From assembly GCA_900318815.1 (NCBI GenBank), contig ONMA01000008.1, positions 124,001-188,000 on the forward strand: a stretch of 64,000 bases of DNA. The letters run 5' to 3'. Of this stretch, positions 1 through 8,621 are shown piece after piece. Origin of the DNA: an uncultured Prevotellaceae bacterium (GTDB lineage Bacteria; Bacteroidota; Bacteroidia; Bacteroidales; Bacteroidaceae). The notes under the pieces are model-generated. The model saw only the letters and a program-made list of their open reading frames with translations. It did not search any database and was not told the origin of the DNA. Made by a program: the position numbers and the translations under genes. Numbering within the stretch: the stretch's first letter is position 1; the number at the start of each line of letters is the position of its first letter.

Positions 1-129
1 TCCGTTCAGCAAGGGACGGTAGTTGTATGTCACCTTGTCAAACAGCGTCTCAATCTCCTTCATCGACTTCATGGCATCCACCAAGCCGTCAGTTCTCAAA
101 GTAATCAACTCTTTCAGATAATTCTCCAT
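1..129 (-). CDS. N-terminus of a small protein, probably HTH type (partial)
   Basis: The first 43 codons of a minus-strand gene, starting MENYLKELITLRTDGLVD, are open to the window edge. No fold is visible in this piece. It lies 31 bp downstream of the HTH gene at 161-499 on the same strand. In Bacteroidota mobile elements, small excisionase-like HTH genes often come as a tandem pair, so I infer that this is the second member. Without the HTH part this stays a contextual guess. Confidence 0.5.
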   Translation of the reverse strand, partial: MENYLKELITLRTDGLVDAMKSMKEIETLFDKVTYNYRPLLNG

Positions 130-160
130 GTTTTACTTTTGTTTATTATTCCATTCCACA

Positions 161-499
161 CTAAACCATTACAGCCCCGTTGGTTCTTGGCTTTCGAGGC
201 TTTCGCCATGCAGCATCTTTCTTCCTTTCCGCGACAACCCTCATGATGCTCTCCACATCCTCCGGCTTGTAATACGTCTTGTGGCTAATCTGAGAATATG
301 CCAGAGTGCCGTTGTCCCTCAACGTCTGCAACGTTCTCGGACTGATGCGCAACCTGTCGCATACCTCCTGATTGTCCATCCACTCGCCCAGACGCTTGTC
401 TGAGCCACGCTTACCCATCTCCATCATCTTCTTGACGAAGTGATCAAACTGCCCTGCGAACTTCTCGTAGGCATCCTTTTCGATATTTACAATCTCCAT
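161..499 (-). CDS. Excisionase-like helix-turn-helix DNA-binding protein
   Basis: 112 residues if translation starts at MEIVNIEKDA; an in-frame Met 10 codons upstream (529) is possible. The N-terminal half looks helical and the middle carries a MerR/excisionase-type HTH (DNQEVCDRLRISPRTLQTLR followed by a Tyr/Lys-rich wing). Small proteins of this kind regulate or assist excision of Bacteroides conjugative and mobilizable elements. The mob genes that follow on the other strand support that setting. A role as recombination directionality factor rather than ordinary repressor is inference, because no integrase is inside the window. Confidence 0.8.
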   Translation of the reverse strand: MEIVNIEKDAYEKFAGQFDHFVKKMMEMGKRGSDKRLGEWMDNQEVCDRLRISPRTLQTLRDNGTLAYSQISHKTYYKPEDVESIMRVVAERKKDAAWRKPRKPRTNGAVMV

Positions 500-529
500 C
501 ACTATTATATTTTTTAAGTTATACTTCAT

Positions 530-1204
530 TTTTATCCAGCTCTTCTTTGAACCGTCGACAAAGGTACTTCAAAAGTTCCTGTTGCCTGTTGCTTGGAAGT
601 TTTCTTGTCTGAATTAACACTTCAGCTTTTCTTTATTCTAATGCCTTCAGAGCTTGCTCACCAGAAAGCGAACGCGCACCTTTGTGTGGCACATGCCAGA
701 AAGGTGCGTATTAGGCTACACCCTTCTATGGCACCTGATTGCGGCATTGCAAGCAACAGGGGGTAGTAGGCTACCCCTATTATGGGTCGGTGCAAGCACC
801 TTTGTGCCCATTTCCTTCTTGTCGATGCGAAGGTACTACATTCCCTCCATTCTTATTGCCTTTCCAAAACAAGTGTCACCGAATGTCTCACTAAAACGGT
901 GACATTGGTGACACGATTTCTTCAAATCCAGTGCAAAAGTAACGTTTTCCATGCCTAACTGCTACATTTCTTAGACAACTTGCGCCGTTTTGCCCTCAAA
1001 ATCGGCGCAATCAGCGCAAGCAAGGCATCTGCCATTTGTTCAATTGCGGTGCGAAATTACAGATTCCTGATGTAACCACCAAATTTTTAGAGGCGGTTGG
1101 CGCTCATGGCGTAGATAATGGGTGCCACGTGTGCCACCTCTTTAGCTGAAATCGGGAAAATCAGTTGCTAAATCGCTAAATCAATCAGCCGTTAAACAGA
1201 TTGT
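530..1204. other. Gene-free stretch with hairpins upstream of mob region
   Basis: No convincing gene. There is a possible small ORF at 654-902 (+), but it resembles nothing and spans repeated TAGGCTAC motifs. The stretch contains a GGGGTAG/CTACCCC-type inverted repeat near 759-777 and a strong hairpin at 980-1010. It sits between the divergently oriented HTH and mob genes, where regulatory sites of the element would be expected. Confidence 0.6.
980..1010. other. Hairpin in mobile element
   Basis: TTGCGCCG pairs with CGGCGCAA, and an inner TTTTG/CAAAA extends the stem with one bulge and a 4-nt loop. No T-run follows on either strand that would make it a clear terminator. It may be a protein-binding or structural site of the mobilizable element. 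Confidence 0.5.
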
Positions 1205-1311
1205 ACGTACTAACATTCAAACGTACTAACATTCAAACGTACTAACAATCAAACGTACCAACAATCAAACGTACCAACGGACTTACATACCGACGGACTT
1301 ACATACCAACA
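1205..1311. repeat. 16-bp iteron-like direct repeats
   Basis: About seven head-to-tail units of about 16 bp. The first two read ACGTACTAACATTCAA; later units drift (ACGTACCAACAATCAA, ACGTACCAACGGACTT, ACATACCGACGGACTT). Regular spacing upstream of the mob operon suggests binding sites for an element-encoded protein, for control or replication. No Rep gene is visible in the window. Confidence 0.8.
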
Positions 1312-1488
1312 AGCACTACACATTATTATATATATTGGGTACAGTGAAGTCACCATAATCACTGTAGCCATTATATCCATGCAATACAATGTATCCACTA
1401 TAGCCATCGGAAAAACAGGGAACCAATCACCAGAAAATCCGCACATCCTCCACGATATATGCAGAATGGGGCAGCTTAATCCAAATGC

Positions 1489-1519
1489 TTGGAGGGTAAT
1501 TTCGATTACCCTACCTTTG
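1489..1519 (+). promoter_or_regulatory. Promoter of the mob operon
   Basis: TACCTTTG at 1512-1519 fits the Bacteroidota -7 consensus TAnnTTTG. TTGG at 1489-1492, 19 bp upstream, is a one-mismatch -33 box. It precedes the DUF3408 gene by about 60 bp. Confidence 0.6.
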
Positions 1520-1581
1520 CCCTGAAAAACGGTCATCAGCGACAGCTCTGACCATAGTAGTAACAATTAAACATAAATCAA

Positions 1582-2112
1582 ATGACAGCAAAAAAGACCC
1601 AAAACGTACCTCCGACAAAGGAAGAGAAGGATGAGGCATTGAGAGCCTTCATGTATGGTGACATACCTCGCCCATTAATCAGCATGGATGAACGTTACCC
1701 AGATCTTGAAGAGAGCGATAACTCCGTCATCTCCACTGGCATCAATGCAGTGATTTCACCCACTACAAAAGAAGAAGTCCAGAAACAAGAGACTCCGCCA
1801 AAGAATGAACAAGAGGAAGAAGCGCAGCCGAAACCTGTTTCTCTTCCTGATGGCAAGCAGACACCTGCCCACCGTGTCAGCAGCAAGCAGCGTAGGCTTT
1901 CACTCGATGAGTACGGCACCGTCTTTCTTCCTGTGCCAAAGATTGATCACCCAAAGCCCGTGTTCATCAGCGAGTCACTACGCGACGAACTTGACAAGGT
2001 GGCACGAAGGCTTGGAGGCAAGCGTATGAGTGCATCAGGCATCGTGGAGAACATGGTTAAGCACCACTTTGGCATCTATGGAGAGGATATGGAACAATGG
2101 TTTAAACTGTGA
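1582..2112 (+). CDS. DUF3408 domain mobilization-associated protein
   Basis: 176 residues. The N-terminal 120 residues are polar and low-complexity (Glu, Lys, Pro, Gln) and likely disordered. The C-terminal about 50 residues (ISESLRDELDKVARRLGGKR, then SGIVENMVKHH) match the DUF3408 pattern found in Bacteroidota conjugative and mobilizable elements, which looks like a ribbon-helix-helix DNA-binding module. It is the first gene after the promoter and iterons, and 207 bp separate it from mobC. A role as an accessory relaxosome or segregation protein is inference from family context. Confidence 0.75.
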   Translation: MTAKKTQNVPPTKEEKDEALRAFMYGDIPRPLISMDERYPDLEESDNSVISTGINAVISPTTKEEVQKQETPPKNEQEEEAQPKPVSLPDGKQTPAHRVSSKQRRLSLDEYGTVFLPVPKIDHPKPVFISESLRDELDKVARRLGGKRMSASGIVENMVKHHFGIYGEDMEQWFKL

Positions 2113-2190
2113 GCGATAAGACTGAAGCCTGTGACCAGACTGACGGGGTTTGACACCGAAGGTGGCACAATCGTCTGGAAACTACGTTTT

Positions 2191-2243
2191 GAGTGCGGCG
2201 AGGTTATGTTTTCGGCATCCCGAAAACGACCTCGCCCGCACTC
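2191..2243. other. Long hairpin, candidate oriT
   Basis: GAGTGCGG-CGAGGT pairs with ACCTCG-CCCGCACTC, and a nested perfect stem GTTTTCGG/CCGAAAAC closes on a 4-nt loop. It lies in the 207-bp gap directly upstream of mobC and the relaxase, where oriT is found in Bacteroides mobilizable elements. Imperfect flanking inverted repeats (GTGACCAGACTGAC near 2130 and GTCAGTCCAGTCAC near 2285) frame it. The nick site cannot be named from sequence alone. Confidence 0.55.
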
Positions 2244-2319
2244 CCGTTGCGAGGGGAATCCGCTCCCCACTGGTCGCAGATTCAGTCAGTCCAGTCACTA
2301 AAGTGAATACACTTAAACA

Positions 2320-2706
2320 ATGATAGTAACAGGCACTCAAAACACAAAGAAGCACGGAGGCAGACCTACGGTTGCCGAAGCAAGGCGTCTGTCAAAGGCC
2401 GTCACGGTCAAGTTCTCCCAAAAAGACTATGAGATTCTGATGTACAGGAGTAAGAAGGCAAACAAACACATGGCCGAATATATCCGAGACTCTGCCCTGT
2501 ATACTGAATCCTCCCTGCCGCCAACGGAGGCAGAGACGAGAGACTTCCGTATGCTCGCTGGCATGGCGAACAATCTCAACCAACTGACAAAAATGGCACA
2601 TCAGGACGGAATCTTCTACTTATACTCGCCACTGGACAGCCTGCTTAGTGAGATTACCAATGTAATAAGAACGTACAGACAGGACACCAACAAAAGAAAA
2701 AAATGA
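2320..2706 (+). CDS. mobC: Plasmid mobilization relaxosome protein MobC
   Basis: 128 residues. The N-terminal RLSKAVTVKFSQKDYEIL is an RHH-like DNA-binding segment, and the C-terminal part (LAGMANNLNQLTKMAHQDG) matches the MobC family helix. MobC proteins bind oriT next to the relaxase and help to open the nick site. The gene overlaps the relaxase start by 4 bp (ATGA), so the two are translationally coupled, which is the usual mobC-mobA arrangement. Confidence 0.88.
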   Translation: MIVTGTQNTKKHGGRPTVAEARRLSKAVTVKFSQKDYEILMYRSKKANKHMAEYIRDSALYTESSLPPTEAETRDFRMLAGMANNLNQLTKMAHQDGIFYLYSPLDSLLSEITNVIRTYRQDTNKRKK

Positions 2707-3686
2707 TAGGCAAGATTATAAAAGCAGCATCGTTCAAGCGGTGCGTACAGTATGTGACAGGCAAGGAGGATGCAAGAATCCTTGCCTCTGATGGTGTGCT
2801 GCTGACCACTACACAGGACATCATCGAAAGTTTTGAGTTCCAGCAGCAGATGAATCCGAGAGTTTCCAAGCCCGTCGGGCATATCGCTCTGAGTTTTCTG
2901 CCAGAGGACAAAGAGAAGTTGACAGACGAGATGATGACCAAAATTGCAATGGAATACATGGAACTGATGGGCATAAAGGACACTCAGTATCTCCTTGCCC
3001 GTCATTTCGACAACGGCAATCCCCACTGCCATCTGGTCTATAACCGTATCAACAATGAAGGCAAGACCATATCAGACCAGTACGATTTTAGGCGAAACGA
3101 GCAGGTTACGAAACAGCTTAAACGGAAGTATGGACTCACATTCTCAAAGGGCAAGGGGCGGACTAAAACAGAGCGGTTAAGAGGAAACGAAAAGACCAGA
3201 TATGAGATCTACCGCGTCGTCATGACCGCCATCATTCAGTCTAAGTCGTGGCAGGAGTTTGAGGCAAACATCAAAAAGCATGGTGTGGAGGTTGAGATTG
3301 TGATGAAGCGGAAAGGCAGCAGGGACGTCAAGGACATACAGGGTCTCCGATTCACGAAAGACGGGCTGACCTTCAAGGCCTCGCAGATAAAGCGCGACCT
3401 TACATTTGCCAATATCGTCATGTATCTGGACGGAAATGCAAAGAAGGAACGGGTCTCCCCAACCGCTTATCAGCAGCAAATAAGACATAACGATCAGCCC
3501 AGGCAAGAGACTAATTCAAGACAGGAAGAGCGTCATGAGAAATCACATCAGCACTTGTCAAGTACTTCTTTTGGCATACCCTCATTGGGCTTGTTCGATA
3601 CCTCCAACCTTGTCAATGACCCCGAAGATGAAGATTTCCGCCGCCGTTTACAAAGAAAGAAAAAGAAACGGGGACTGAGGATTTAG
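2703..3686 (+). CDS. Relaxase/mobilization nuclease (MOBP type)
   Basis: 327 residues. The N-terminal relaxase domain has the usual start MIGKIIKAASFKRCVQYV with the catalytic Tyr candidate near residue 18. The metal-binding triad is visible in HFDNGNPHCHLVYNRI near residues 101-116. These enzymes nick one oriT strand and pilot it into the recipient, using a conjugation machine supplied by another element. The C-terminal 60 residues are Gln/Arg-rich and end in a basic tail. It is the last gene of the mob operon; no transfer apparatus is present, so the element would be mobilizable rather than self-transmissible. Confidence 0.92.
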   Translation: MIGKIIKAASFKRCVQYVTGKEDARILASDGVLLTTTQDIIESFEFQQQMNPRVSKPVGHIALSFLPEDKEKLTDEMMTKIAMEYMELMGIKDTQYLLARHFDNGNPHCHLVYNRINNEGKTISDQYDFRRNEQVTKQLKRKYGLTFSKGKGRTKTERLRGNEKTRYEIYRVVMTAIIQSKSWQEFEANIKKHGVEVEIVMKRKGSRDVKDIQGLRFTKDGLTFKASQIKRDLTFANIVMYLDGNAKKERVSPTAYQQQIRHNDQPRQETNSRQEERHEKSHQHLSSTSFGIPSLGLFDTSNLVNDPEDEDFRRRLQRKKKKRGLRI

Positions 3687-3729
3687 AGAAATGAAGTGGA
3701 ATTGTGCAGAAAGATTATGTATATATTTA

Positions 3730-4155
3730 TCATTTCAAGATAACAACTAAGTCAGACTCGGCAAATACCTCGTCATCGATGGAGGAAATGGCATGAGCAT
3801 GAATCGAGTTACCAAGCGAAAACCGTATGCCTACGGTTGTCTCTATCCTGTCGCCTGTTTTTGGCTGACTTCGACATACGAAATTGTCTACCTCACAAAG
3901 ATAGCCTATATATGGCGTGGTGCGGAGACGACCGTTGTTCCACGCAGAAAGTGCAAGAACTGACTGCTTCATGTGTTCGATGACTCCAGACACCAGCATT
4001 TTGCCCGTTTGGCTGACAAACATGTTGTCAGGCCGGACGTTTATGATGGTTTGGGCCATACTGTTGTCCTCCGATTCAAACTCGTCCACCATTATCATCG
4101 GATTGCGCTGTGGAATTAGTCCTTTGATTCCTTCACCATGTATCCTCATCGTCAT
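3730..4155 (-). CDS. Hotdog-fold 3-hydroxyacyl-ACP dehydratase-like protein
   Basis: 141 residues; an alternative Met lies two codons in. LIPQRNPMIMVDEF near the N-terminus is the FabZ/FabA-type opening motif (compare LLPHRxPFLxVD), and the rest has the length and hydrophobic pattern of a single hotdog domain. It lacks the standard FabZ catalytic HFPG segment, so it is closer to the divergent dehydratases or thioesterases of aryl polyene/flexirubin or other ACP pathways. It is divergent from the patatin gene and separated from the mob genes by 43 bp. Substrate is not predictable from the sequence. Confidence 0.65.
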   Translation of the reverse strand: MTMRIHGEGIKGLIPQRNPMIMVDEFESEDNSMAQTIINVRPDNMFVSQTGKMLVSGVIEHMKQSVLALSAWNNGRLRTTPYIGYLCEVDNFVCRSQPKTGDRIETTVGIRFSLGNSIHAHAISSIDDEVFAESDLVVILK

Positions 4156-4317
4156 TTGGTAAAATTTATATCCATGCTCATTTTAGACTGCAAATATCGG
4201 AAAAATTTCCAAGAGTCCTTCATCCGGATGGAAGAAATGATGGTCTGGATGGCCAATATTTTCCGTATCATACAATTCTCAGGAAATCCAGAACACCGGT
4301 TTGCGGCAAGATTGCGT

Positions 4318-4325
4318 TATCTTTG
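4318..4325 (+). promoter_or_regulatory. -7 element upstream of patatin gene
   Basis: TATCTTTG matches TAnnTTTG. It lies 43 bp before the chosen patatin start and overrules the much longer upstream reading frame. No -33 box at ideal spacing is visible. Confidence 0.6.
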
Positions 4326-4368
4326 CATCCAGATAGGCAGAATGGATTGTTTCAAAAAGAACACGGAG

Positions 4369-5214
4369 ATGAAGACAGGACTGGTGTTGGAAGGAGGAGC
4401 CATGCGAGGGCTATTCACCTGTGGGGTGCTTGACGTGCTGCTGGAAAGTGGTGTGTCATTCGACGGAATGATTGGCGTCTCAGCGGGAGCGGCCTTCGGT
4501 TGCAATTTCAAGAGCTGGCAGAACGGACGTGCGCTGAGGTATAATCTGGCGTATGCCAAGGACAGACGCTATTGCAGCCTGTGGTCGTGGCTGACGACAG
4601 GTAATCTTTTCGGTGCCGAATTTGCTTACCACACCATTGCCGACAGGCTCGACATCTTTGACAACGAGGCCTTCGAGCGCAATCCGATGGAGTTTTATCT
4701 CGTGGCTACTGACGTAACGACAGGGCAGGCCTTCTACAAACAAGTAGAACACGGAGGGGCAAGTCTCTACGAATGGCTGCGTGCCTCCTCGTCGATGCCC
4801 ATTGTGTCGAAGACGGTCCGTATTGAAGGCCGGGAGTTTCTCGATGGTGGTATAGCCGACTCCATCCCTCTCCGCTATTTCCAGTCGTTAGGGTATGAGA
4901 GGAATGTAGTGGTGCTTACCCAGCCGATAGGTTACGAAAAGAAGCCCATGCCGATGATGCCTTTCATAAGGGTTATGTTACGGCAATATTCCAACCTGAC
5001 CGATGCCATGGCGCGACGCCACGAGATGTATAACAGACAACTGCGCTATGTGGCAGAAGAGGCCATAAAGGGCTTGACGCTCGTCATCTGTCCCGATGAC
5101 GTGCTCCCCATCGGCCGCATCTCCCACGACCGGCAGCGTATGTGGCAGACATATGAGATAGGTCGTCACGTAGCAAAGAAAAGATTGGGGGAGATCTTGG
5201 GATTTCTGTATTGA
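4369..5214 (+). CDS. Patatin-like phospholipase
   Basis: 281 residues from MKTGLVLEGGAMRG. I chose this start because an open frame extends to 4138 but the -7 element lies at 4318-4325; ATG 4342 is the alternative. The family signatures are all present: oxyanion hole GGAMRG, nucleophile elbow GVSAG with the catalytic Ser, and DGG with the catalytic Asp near residue 165. Patatins hydrolyse acyl esters of phospholipids by a Ser-Asp dyad. No signal peptide is visible, so a cytoplasmic or membrane-surface role is likely. The gene ends 9 bp before the convergent ABC permease gene. Confidence 0.9.
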   Translation: MKTGLVLEGGAMRGLFTCGVLDVLLESGVSFDGMIGVSAGAAFGCNFKSWQNGRALRYNLAYAKDRRYCSLWSWLTTGNLFGAEFAYHTIADRLDIFDNEAFERNPMEFYLVATDVTTGQAFYKQVEHGGASLYEWLRASSSMPIVSKTVRIEGREFLDGGIADSIPLRYFQSLGYERNVVVLTQPIGYEKKPMPMMPFIRVMLRQYSNLTDAMARRHEMYNRQLRYVAEEAIKGLTLVICPDDVLPIGRISHDRQRMWQTYEIGRHVAKKRLGEILGFLY

Positions 5215-5223
5215 AAGTCCCAT

Positions 5224-6417
5224 TCATCTCTCTTTCGTCCTCACCATCTTTAGGATGTGGCGGCGGTACATCAGGCAGGCAGTGGTGAAATAGACGGCGG
5301 CCTGTGCCCAGAGAGCGAGCCACTCCGTGCTGATGTCGCGCAGCGAGCAGCCCATGGATGTGATGCGCACGTAACCGTTCATGCCGAAGGTGCTGGGGAA
5401 GAACCACGACACGGCACGCCAGAAGGGGTGCATGGCCGACTCGGGCCACGAGAAGCCGCTGAGGAACAGCAGGGGCACCGAAAGGAACACGAAGATAAGG
5501 ATGCAGTCCTCGCGGCGGTAGATGAGTGCAGAGAGCGTCATGGCCAGGAAGATGCAGGCCAGCAGATAGGGCACGAGGAAGCAGAGGAACGTGAGGTAGT
5601 GGCCCAGCTGCGGCAGCTGGAACCACCGCGTGACGAGCGCGAAGGCATAGATGCCCATGACGATGTAGATGCCGAGATAGACCAGCATTTTGCCCGTGAC
5701 GATGGTGACGGGGTGCTTATACAGACGGTTGAAGGGGATGATGAAACCCATGTTGCGCTCGCGGGTGCGTCCCATCTGCATGCCGATGGCCAGCAGGAGC
5801 GTCTGCTGAAGGATGAGCATCAACACGGGCGGGATGAGGAACGAGGCAAAGCCGCTCGACGGATTGTACAGTCTGACATGGTCGTACTCCACGGGCATCC
5901 GCGTGATTTCCTCGTCGCGTGCAGTGGCGGCTCCCACGCGCTCGATGCGGATGTCCTTGTCCATCTCGAGCGACACCTCGGTGGCACTGAGCAGCAGCGC
6001 CTTGTAGTAGAGCATCGAACTCATGTCGCTGTAGAGGGCCACGACGGTCTGTCGCAGGTGACTGAGGTCGAGGTCGAAGTCACGGGGAATCTGGTAGATG
6101 CCGTAAGCCTCGTGGCGCATCACCCACCCCCGGGCCTCCTCCACCGAGTGGCAGCGGGCCACGATGCGCACGTCAGGCGAACTGTCAACTTTGCGTATGA
6201 ACTCGCGGCTGCGCTCCGAGCCACATTCATCGACCACCACGGCAGGCACCTCGCGCACCACCTCGTTGGTATATACCCAAGAATAGAGCAGCGGATAGAA
6301 CAGCGGCACAAAGAAGATGAAAATCCAGATGCCCTCATCCCGCAGGATGTCCGTCAGTTCATGATAGAATATATTGCGTATTACTCTCATTGCGGTAGCA
6401 AATTTTTCACTTTTCAC
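5224..6417 (-). CDS. ABC-2 type transporter permease (second of pair)
   Basis: 397 residues (390-residue version from MRVIRNIFYHEL at 6390 equally possible). Typical ABC-2 permease layout: one N-terminal membrane helix (IWIFIFFVPLFYPLLYSW), a periplasmic domain of about 150 residues, then five or six C-terminal helices. Last gene of an export operon (10.1 to 5.2 kb, minus strand) with a second permease 18 bp upstream, then HlyD and TolC genes. Such permeases export drugs or lipids in tripartite systems of YbhFSR type. The gap to the upstream permease carries TTCACTC-type repeats. Confidence 0.87.
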   Translation of the reverse strand: MKSEKFATAMRVIRNIFYHELTDILRDEGIWIFIFFVPLFYPLLYSWVYTNEVVREVPAVVVDECGSERSREFIRKVDSSPDVRIVARCHSVEEARGWVMRHEAYGIYQIPRDFDLDLSHLRQTVVALYSDMSSMLYYKALLLSATEVSLEMDKDIRIERVGAATARDEEITRMPVEYDHVRLYNPSSGFASFLIPPVLMLILQQTLLLAIGMQMGRTRERNMGFIIPFNRLYKHPVTIVTGKMLVYLGIYIVMGIYAFALVTRWFQLPQLGHYLTFLCFLVPYLLACIFLAMTLSALIYRREDCILIFVFLSVPLLFLSGFSWPESAMHPFWRAVSWFFPSTFGMNGYVRITSMGCSLRDISTEWLALWAQAAVYFTTACLMYRRHILKMVRTKER

Positions 6418-6435
6418 TCTTCACTTTTCACTTCC

Positions 6436-7611
6436 CTACGGCATGTATTCAAATTTCAGGAACGCCTTGCGGTAGCGGTAGTTCACCACCAGCGGACAGA
6501 GGCAGAAGGCCACAAGCCAGACCACCGACGACCACACGTAGGTGATGGGGAACCCGTCGAGTGCCTGATTGACATAGATGAGATAATAGTGGCGAAGGGG
6601 GAACCACACAGAGAGCGCCTGCAGCACGGGGTGCATGTCGGTGACGGGATAGGTGAAGCCCGCTAACGAGAACGACAGGATGCCCCACAGACAACATATG
6701 CAGAGTGCCACGCGCATGGCTCCGGCCATCAGTCCGAAGAGCAGCACACCGAAACCCTGTGATGCCAGCACGGTAAGCAGGCCGAGCAGCATCATCACCC
6801 CTACGCCGCAGTGGCAGGGGAAGCCACAGTGGACAAAGAACCACCAGTCCATCAACCAGAACTGCAACGTATAGATGACCGTCTGCGGCAACAGTTTGCC
6901 CATGATGGCGACGGTCTGCGACTCTCCGGCCAATTTGTAGAGCACCCGCTGCGTGCGCTGTTTCCACTCATAGCCGATGGTATAAATGGTGGTGATGAGA
7001 ATGAGCAGGATGAAGATGCCCGGCACCACCATGTTCGACAGATAGACATTGTAGTCGAGCGTGGGGTTGCCTATCGGGTGGCAGTCGATGGCGATGGGCT
7101 GCAGCCACGCCAGCATATCCTCCTCGCGCACGCCCTTGGCCCGCAGTTTCTCGCGGAAGATGGCCAGGCTGATGAGTTCGCCCGATGTCTTCAGTTCCTT
7201 CATCAGCAGGTTGGCTGGCACCAGGTAGCTGTCGTTGGTGTAGAACGACACGCGAGGTTGGCGCGAAGCCAGTGCCTGCTCGGTGGTGCGCGGCGGGATG
7301 TAGAAGAAACCGTAGATGTCGCCCCGCCGCATGGCCTCGTGGGCCTCGCTGAACGAGTGGTACTTATAGCGTATGTCGGTCAGTTCCATGGCGTCGATGA
7401 CCTGACACAGTTTCCGCGTCGTGGCCGTATTGTCCTCGTCCACCATCCCTGCCGGCAGGCTGGTGGGCAGCCCCTCCCGCATGAGCGACGTGAAGAACAG
7501 CGTGCAGACCAGCGGCGCAATAATCATCACGAAGAGGAACACAGGACGATGAACCAGCATCCTGCATTCCCTCCGTGCGATTCGCCTGATGAGTTGAGTG
7601 TATGTATGCAT
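6436..7611 (-). CDS. ABC-2 type transporter permease (first of pair)
   Basis: 391 residues with the same layout as its neighbour: N-terminal helix (VFLFVMIIAPLVCTLFF), a periplasmic domain, then a cluster of C-terminal helices containing the conserved TYPVTDMHP segment near residue 327. Its start is 6 bp downstream of the HlyD stop. The two permeases would form the heterodimeric membrane channel. No ATP-binding subunit is encoded in the operon or nearby, so the pair must borrow an ATPase encoded elsewhere or work in another way. Confidence 0.87.
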   Translation of the reverse strand: MHTYTQLIRRIARRECRMLVHRPVFLFVMIIAPLVCTLFFTSLMREGLPTSLPAGMVDEDNTATTRKLCQVIDAMELTDIRYKYHSFSEAHEAMRRGDIYGFFYIPPRTTEQALASRQPRVSFYTNDSYLVPANLLMKELKTSGELISLAIFREKLRAKGVREEDMLAWLQPIAIDCHPIGNPTLDYNVYLSNMVVPGIFILLILITTIYTIGYEWKQRTQRVLYKLAGESQTVAIMGKLLPQTVIYTLQFWLMDWWFFVHCGFPCHCGVGVMMLLGLLTVLASQGFGVLLFGLMAGAMRVALCICCLWGILSFSLAGFTYPVTDMHPVLQALSVWFPLRHYYLIYVNQALDGFPITYVWSSVVWLVAFCLCPLVVNYRYRKAFLKFEYMP

Positions 7612-7617
7612 AACTAT

Positions 7618-8604
7618 TTACTTGATGATGATGCTCATACCGGGGCGCAGGCCGTCGGTGGGTTCCACGGGGCGCGCCTTGACCTCGAAGGTGCGCAGGT
7701 CGTAGCCGTCGTTAGCCTTGGTGGCTTTCCACACGGCATAGCTGCCCTGCTGCTTGATGTAGAAGACCTTCATCCTGATGCTGCGGCCGAAGGTGGGGAT
7801 GTAGGCCGTGAACTCGTCGCCTATGCGCAGGTTGGCCAGCCGGTCTTCGCGCACATTGAATGTGGCCCACACGTCGTCCATCACCGATATGGTCATGATG
7901 GGACTGCCCGTGCCCACCAGTTCGCCCACCTTCGGATAGACGCTGCTCACCTCACCGGCCATCTGCGCCGTCTGCACGGTCTCGCTGAGGTAGCTGTCCA
8001 CCTCGCTGACGGATCCCCGGGCCTGTTCTGTCTGTGCTGCTGCGGCCAGGCGGTCTTCCTCGCGGGCTCCGTTCACGGCCATGTCGTACTGGCTCTGCGC
8101 TGCCTTCTCGCGTGCTTCGGCAGCCTTGTAGGCGGCGTATGCCTCGTCGCGTTTCTGCTCGCTCATCACGCCCTCCTTGAAGAGGTGTTCCACACGCTGG
8201 TACGACTTCTCGGCTATCTCGCGCCCGGCCTTGGCCTGCTGCCACTGCTCGTAGGCACCGCGTATCTGCTCCTCGCGGGCACCGTTGCGCGCTTTCTGCT
8301 CCAGGGCCGCTGCCGCACCCTCGGCTCCCTGCGCCTGTTCGAGTTTGGCACGCAGTTCGGGAGCGTCGATGATGGCGAGCGTGTCGCCCACCTCTACATG
8401 GTCGCCTTCCTGCACCCGCAGTTCCACGATGCGGCCGGGCACCTTGCCCGACACGCGGTATTCGGTCACCTCCACCTCGCCTTGGATGGGTTCTGAGCCT
8501 TCGTCGGTGGCAAATACGCCGATGAGCACCACCACCAGCACGCAGATGTTGAAGATGGTGATGGCAAGAATAATGTTCCTGTGCTGTTTTTTTGCAGATA
8601 CCAT
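7618..8604 (-). CDS. HlyD-family periplasmic adaptor subunit
   Basis: 328 residues from MVSAKKQHRNIILAITIF. The frame is open upstream to 8871, but that part lies inside the TolC gene and looks like read-through composition; the Met at 8604 directly precedes the membrane anchor. One N-terminal helix (residues about 8-28), a lipoyl-like half motif (GKVPGRIVELRVQEGDHVEVG), a long Ala/Glu/Gln-rich coiled-coil hairpin (about 85-200) and a beta-barrel domain with the second lipoyl half (GELVGTGSPIMTI). It bridges the permeases and the TolC channel. Confidence 0.9.
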   Translation of the reverse strand: MVSAKKQHRNIILAITIFNICVLVVVLIGVFATDEGSEPIQGEVEVTEYRVSGKVPGRIVELRVQEGDHVEVGDTLAIIDAPELRAKLEQAQGAEGAAAALEQKARNGAREEQIRGAYEQWQQAKAGREIAEKSYQRVEHLFKEGVMSEQKRDEAYAAYKAAEAREKAAQSQYDMAVNGAREEDRLAAAAQTEQARGSVSEVDSYLSETVQTAQMAGEVSSVYPKVGELVGTGSPIMTISVMDDVWATFNVREDRLANLRIGDEFTAYIPTFGRSIRMKVFYIKQQGSYAVWKATKANDGYDLRTFEVKARPVEPTDGLRPGMSIIIK

Positions 8605-8621
8605 ATATTTATATCCTTTCT

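Noticed and set aside
654..902. Small protein gene in the mobile element
   Set aside because: No recognisable motif or start context, overlaps repeated TAGGCTAC motifs, composition unlike a protein.
5257..8496. Long plus-strand frames of 469 and 561 codons
   Set aside because: Antisense to the ABC permease and HlyD genes; His/Arg/Gly-rich composition without motifs.
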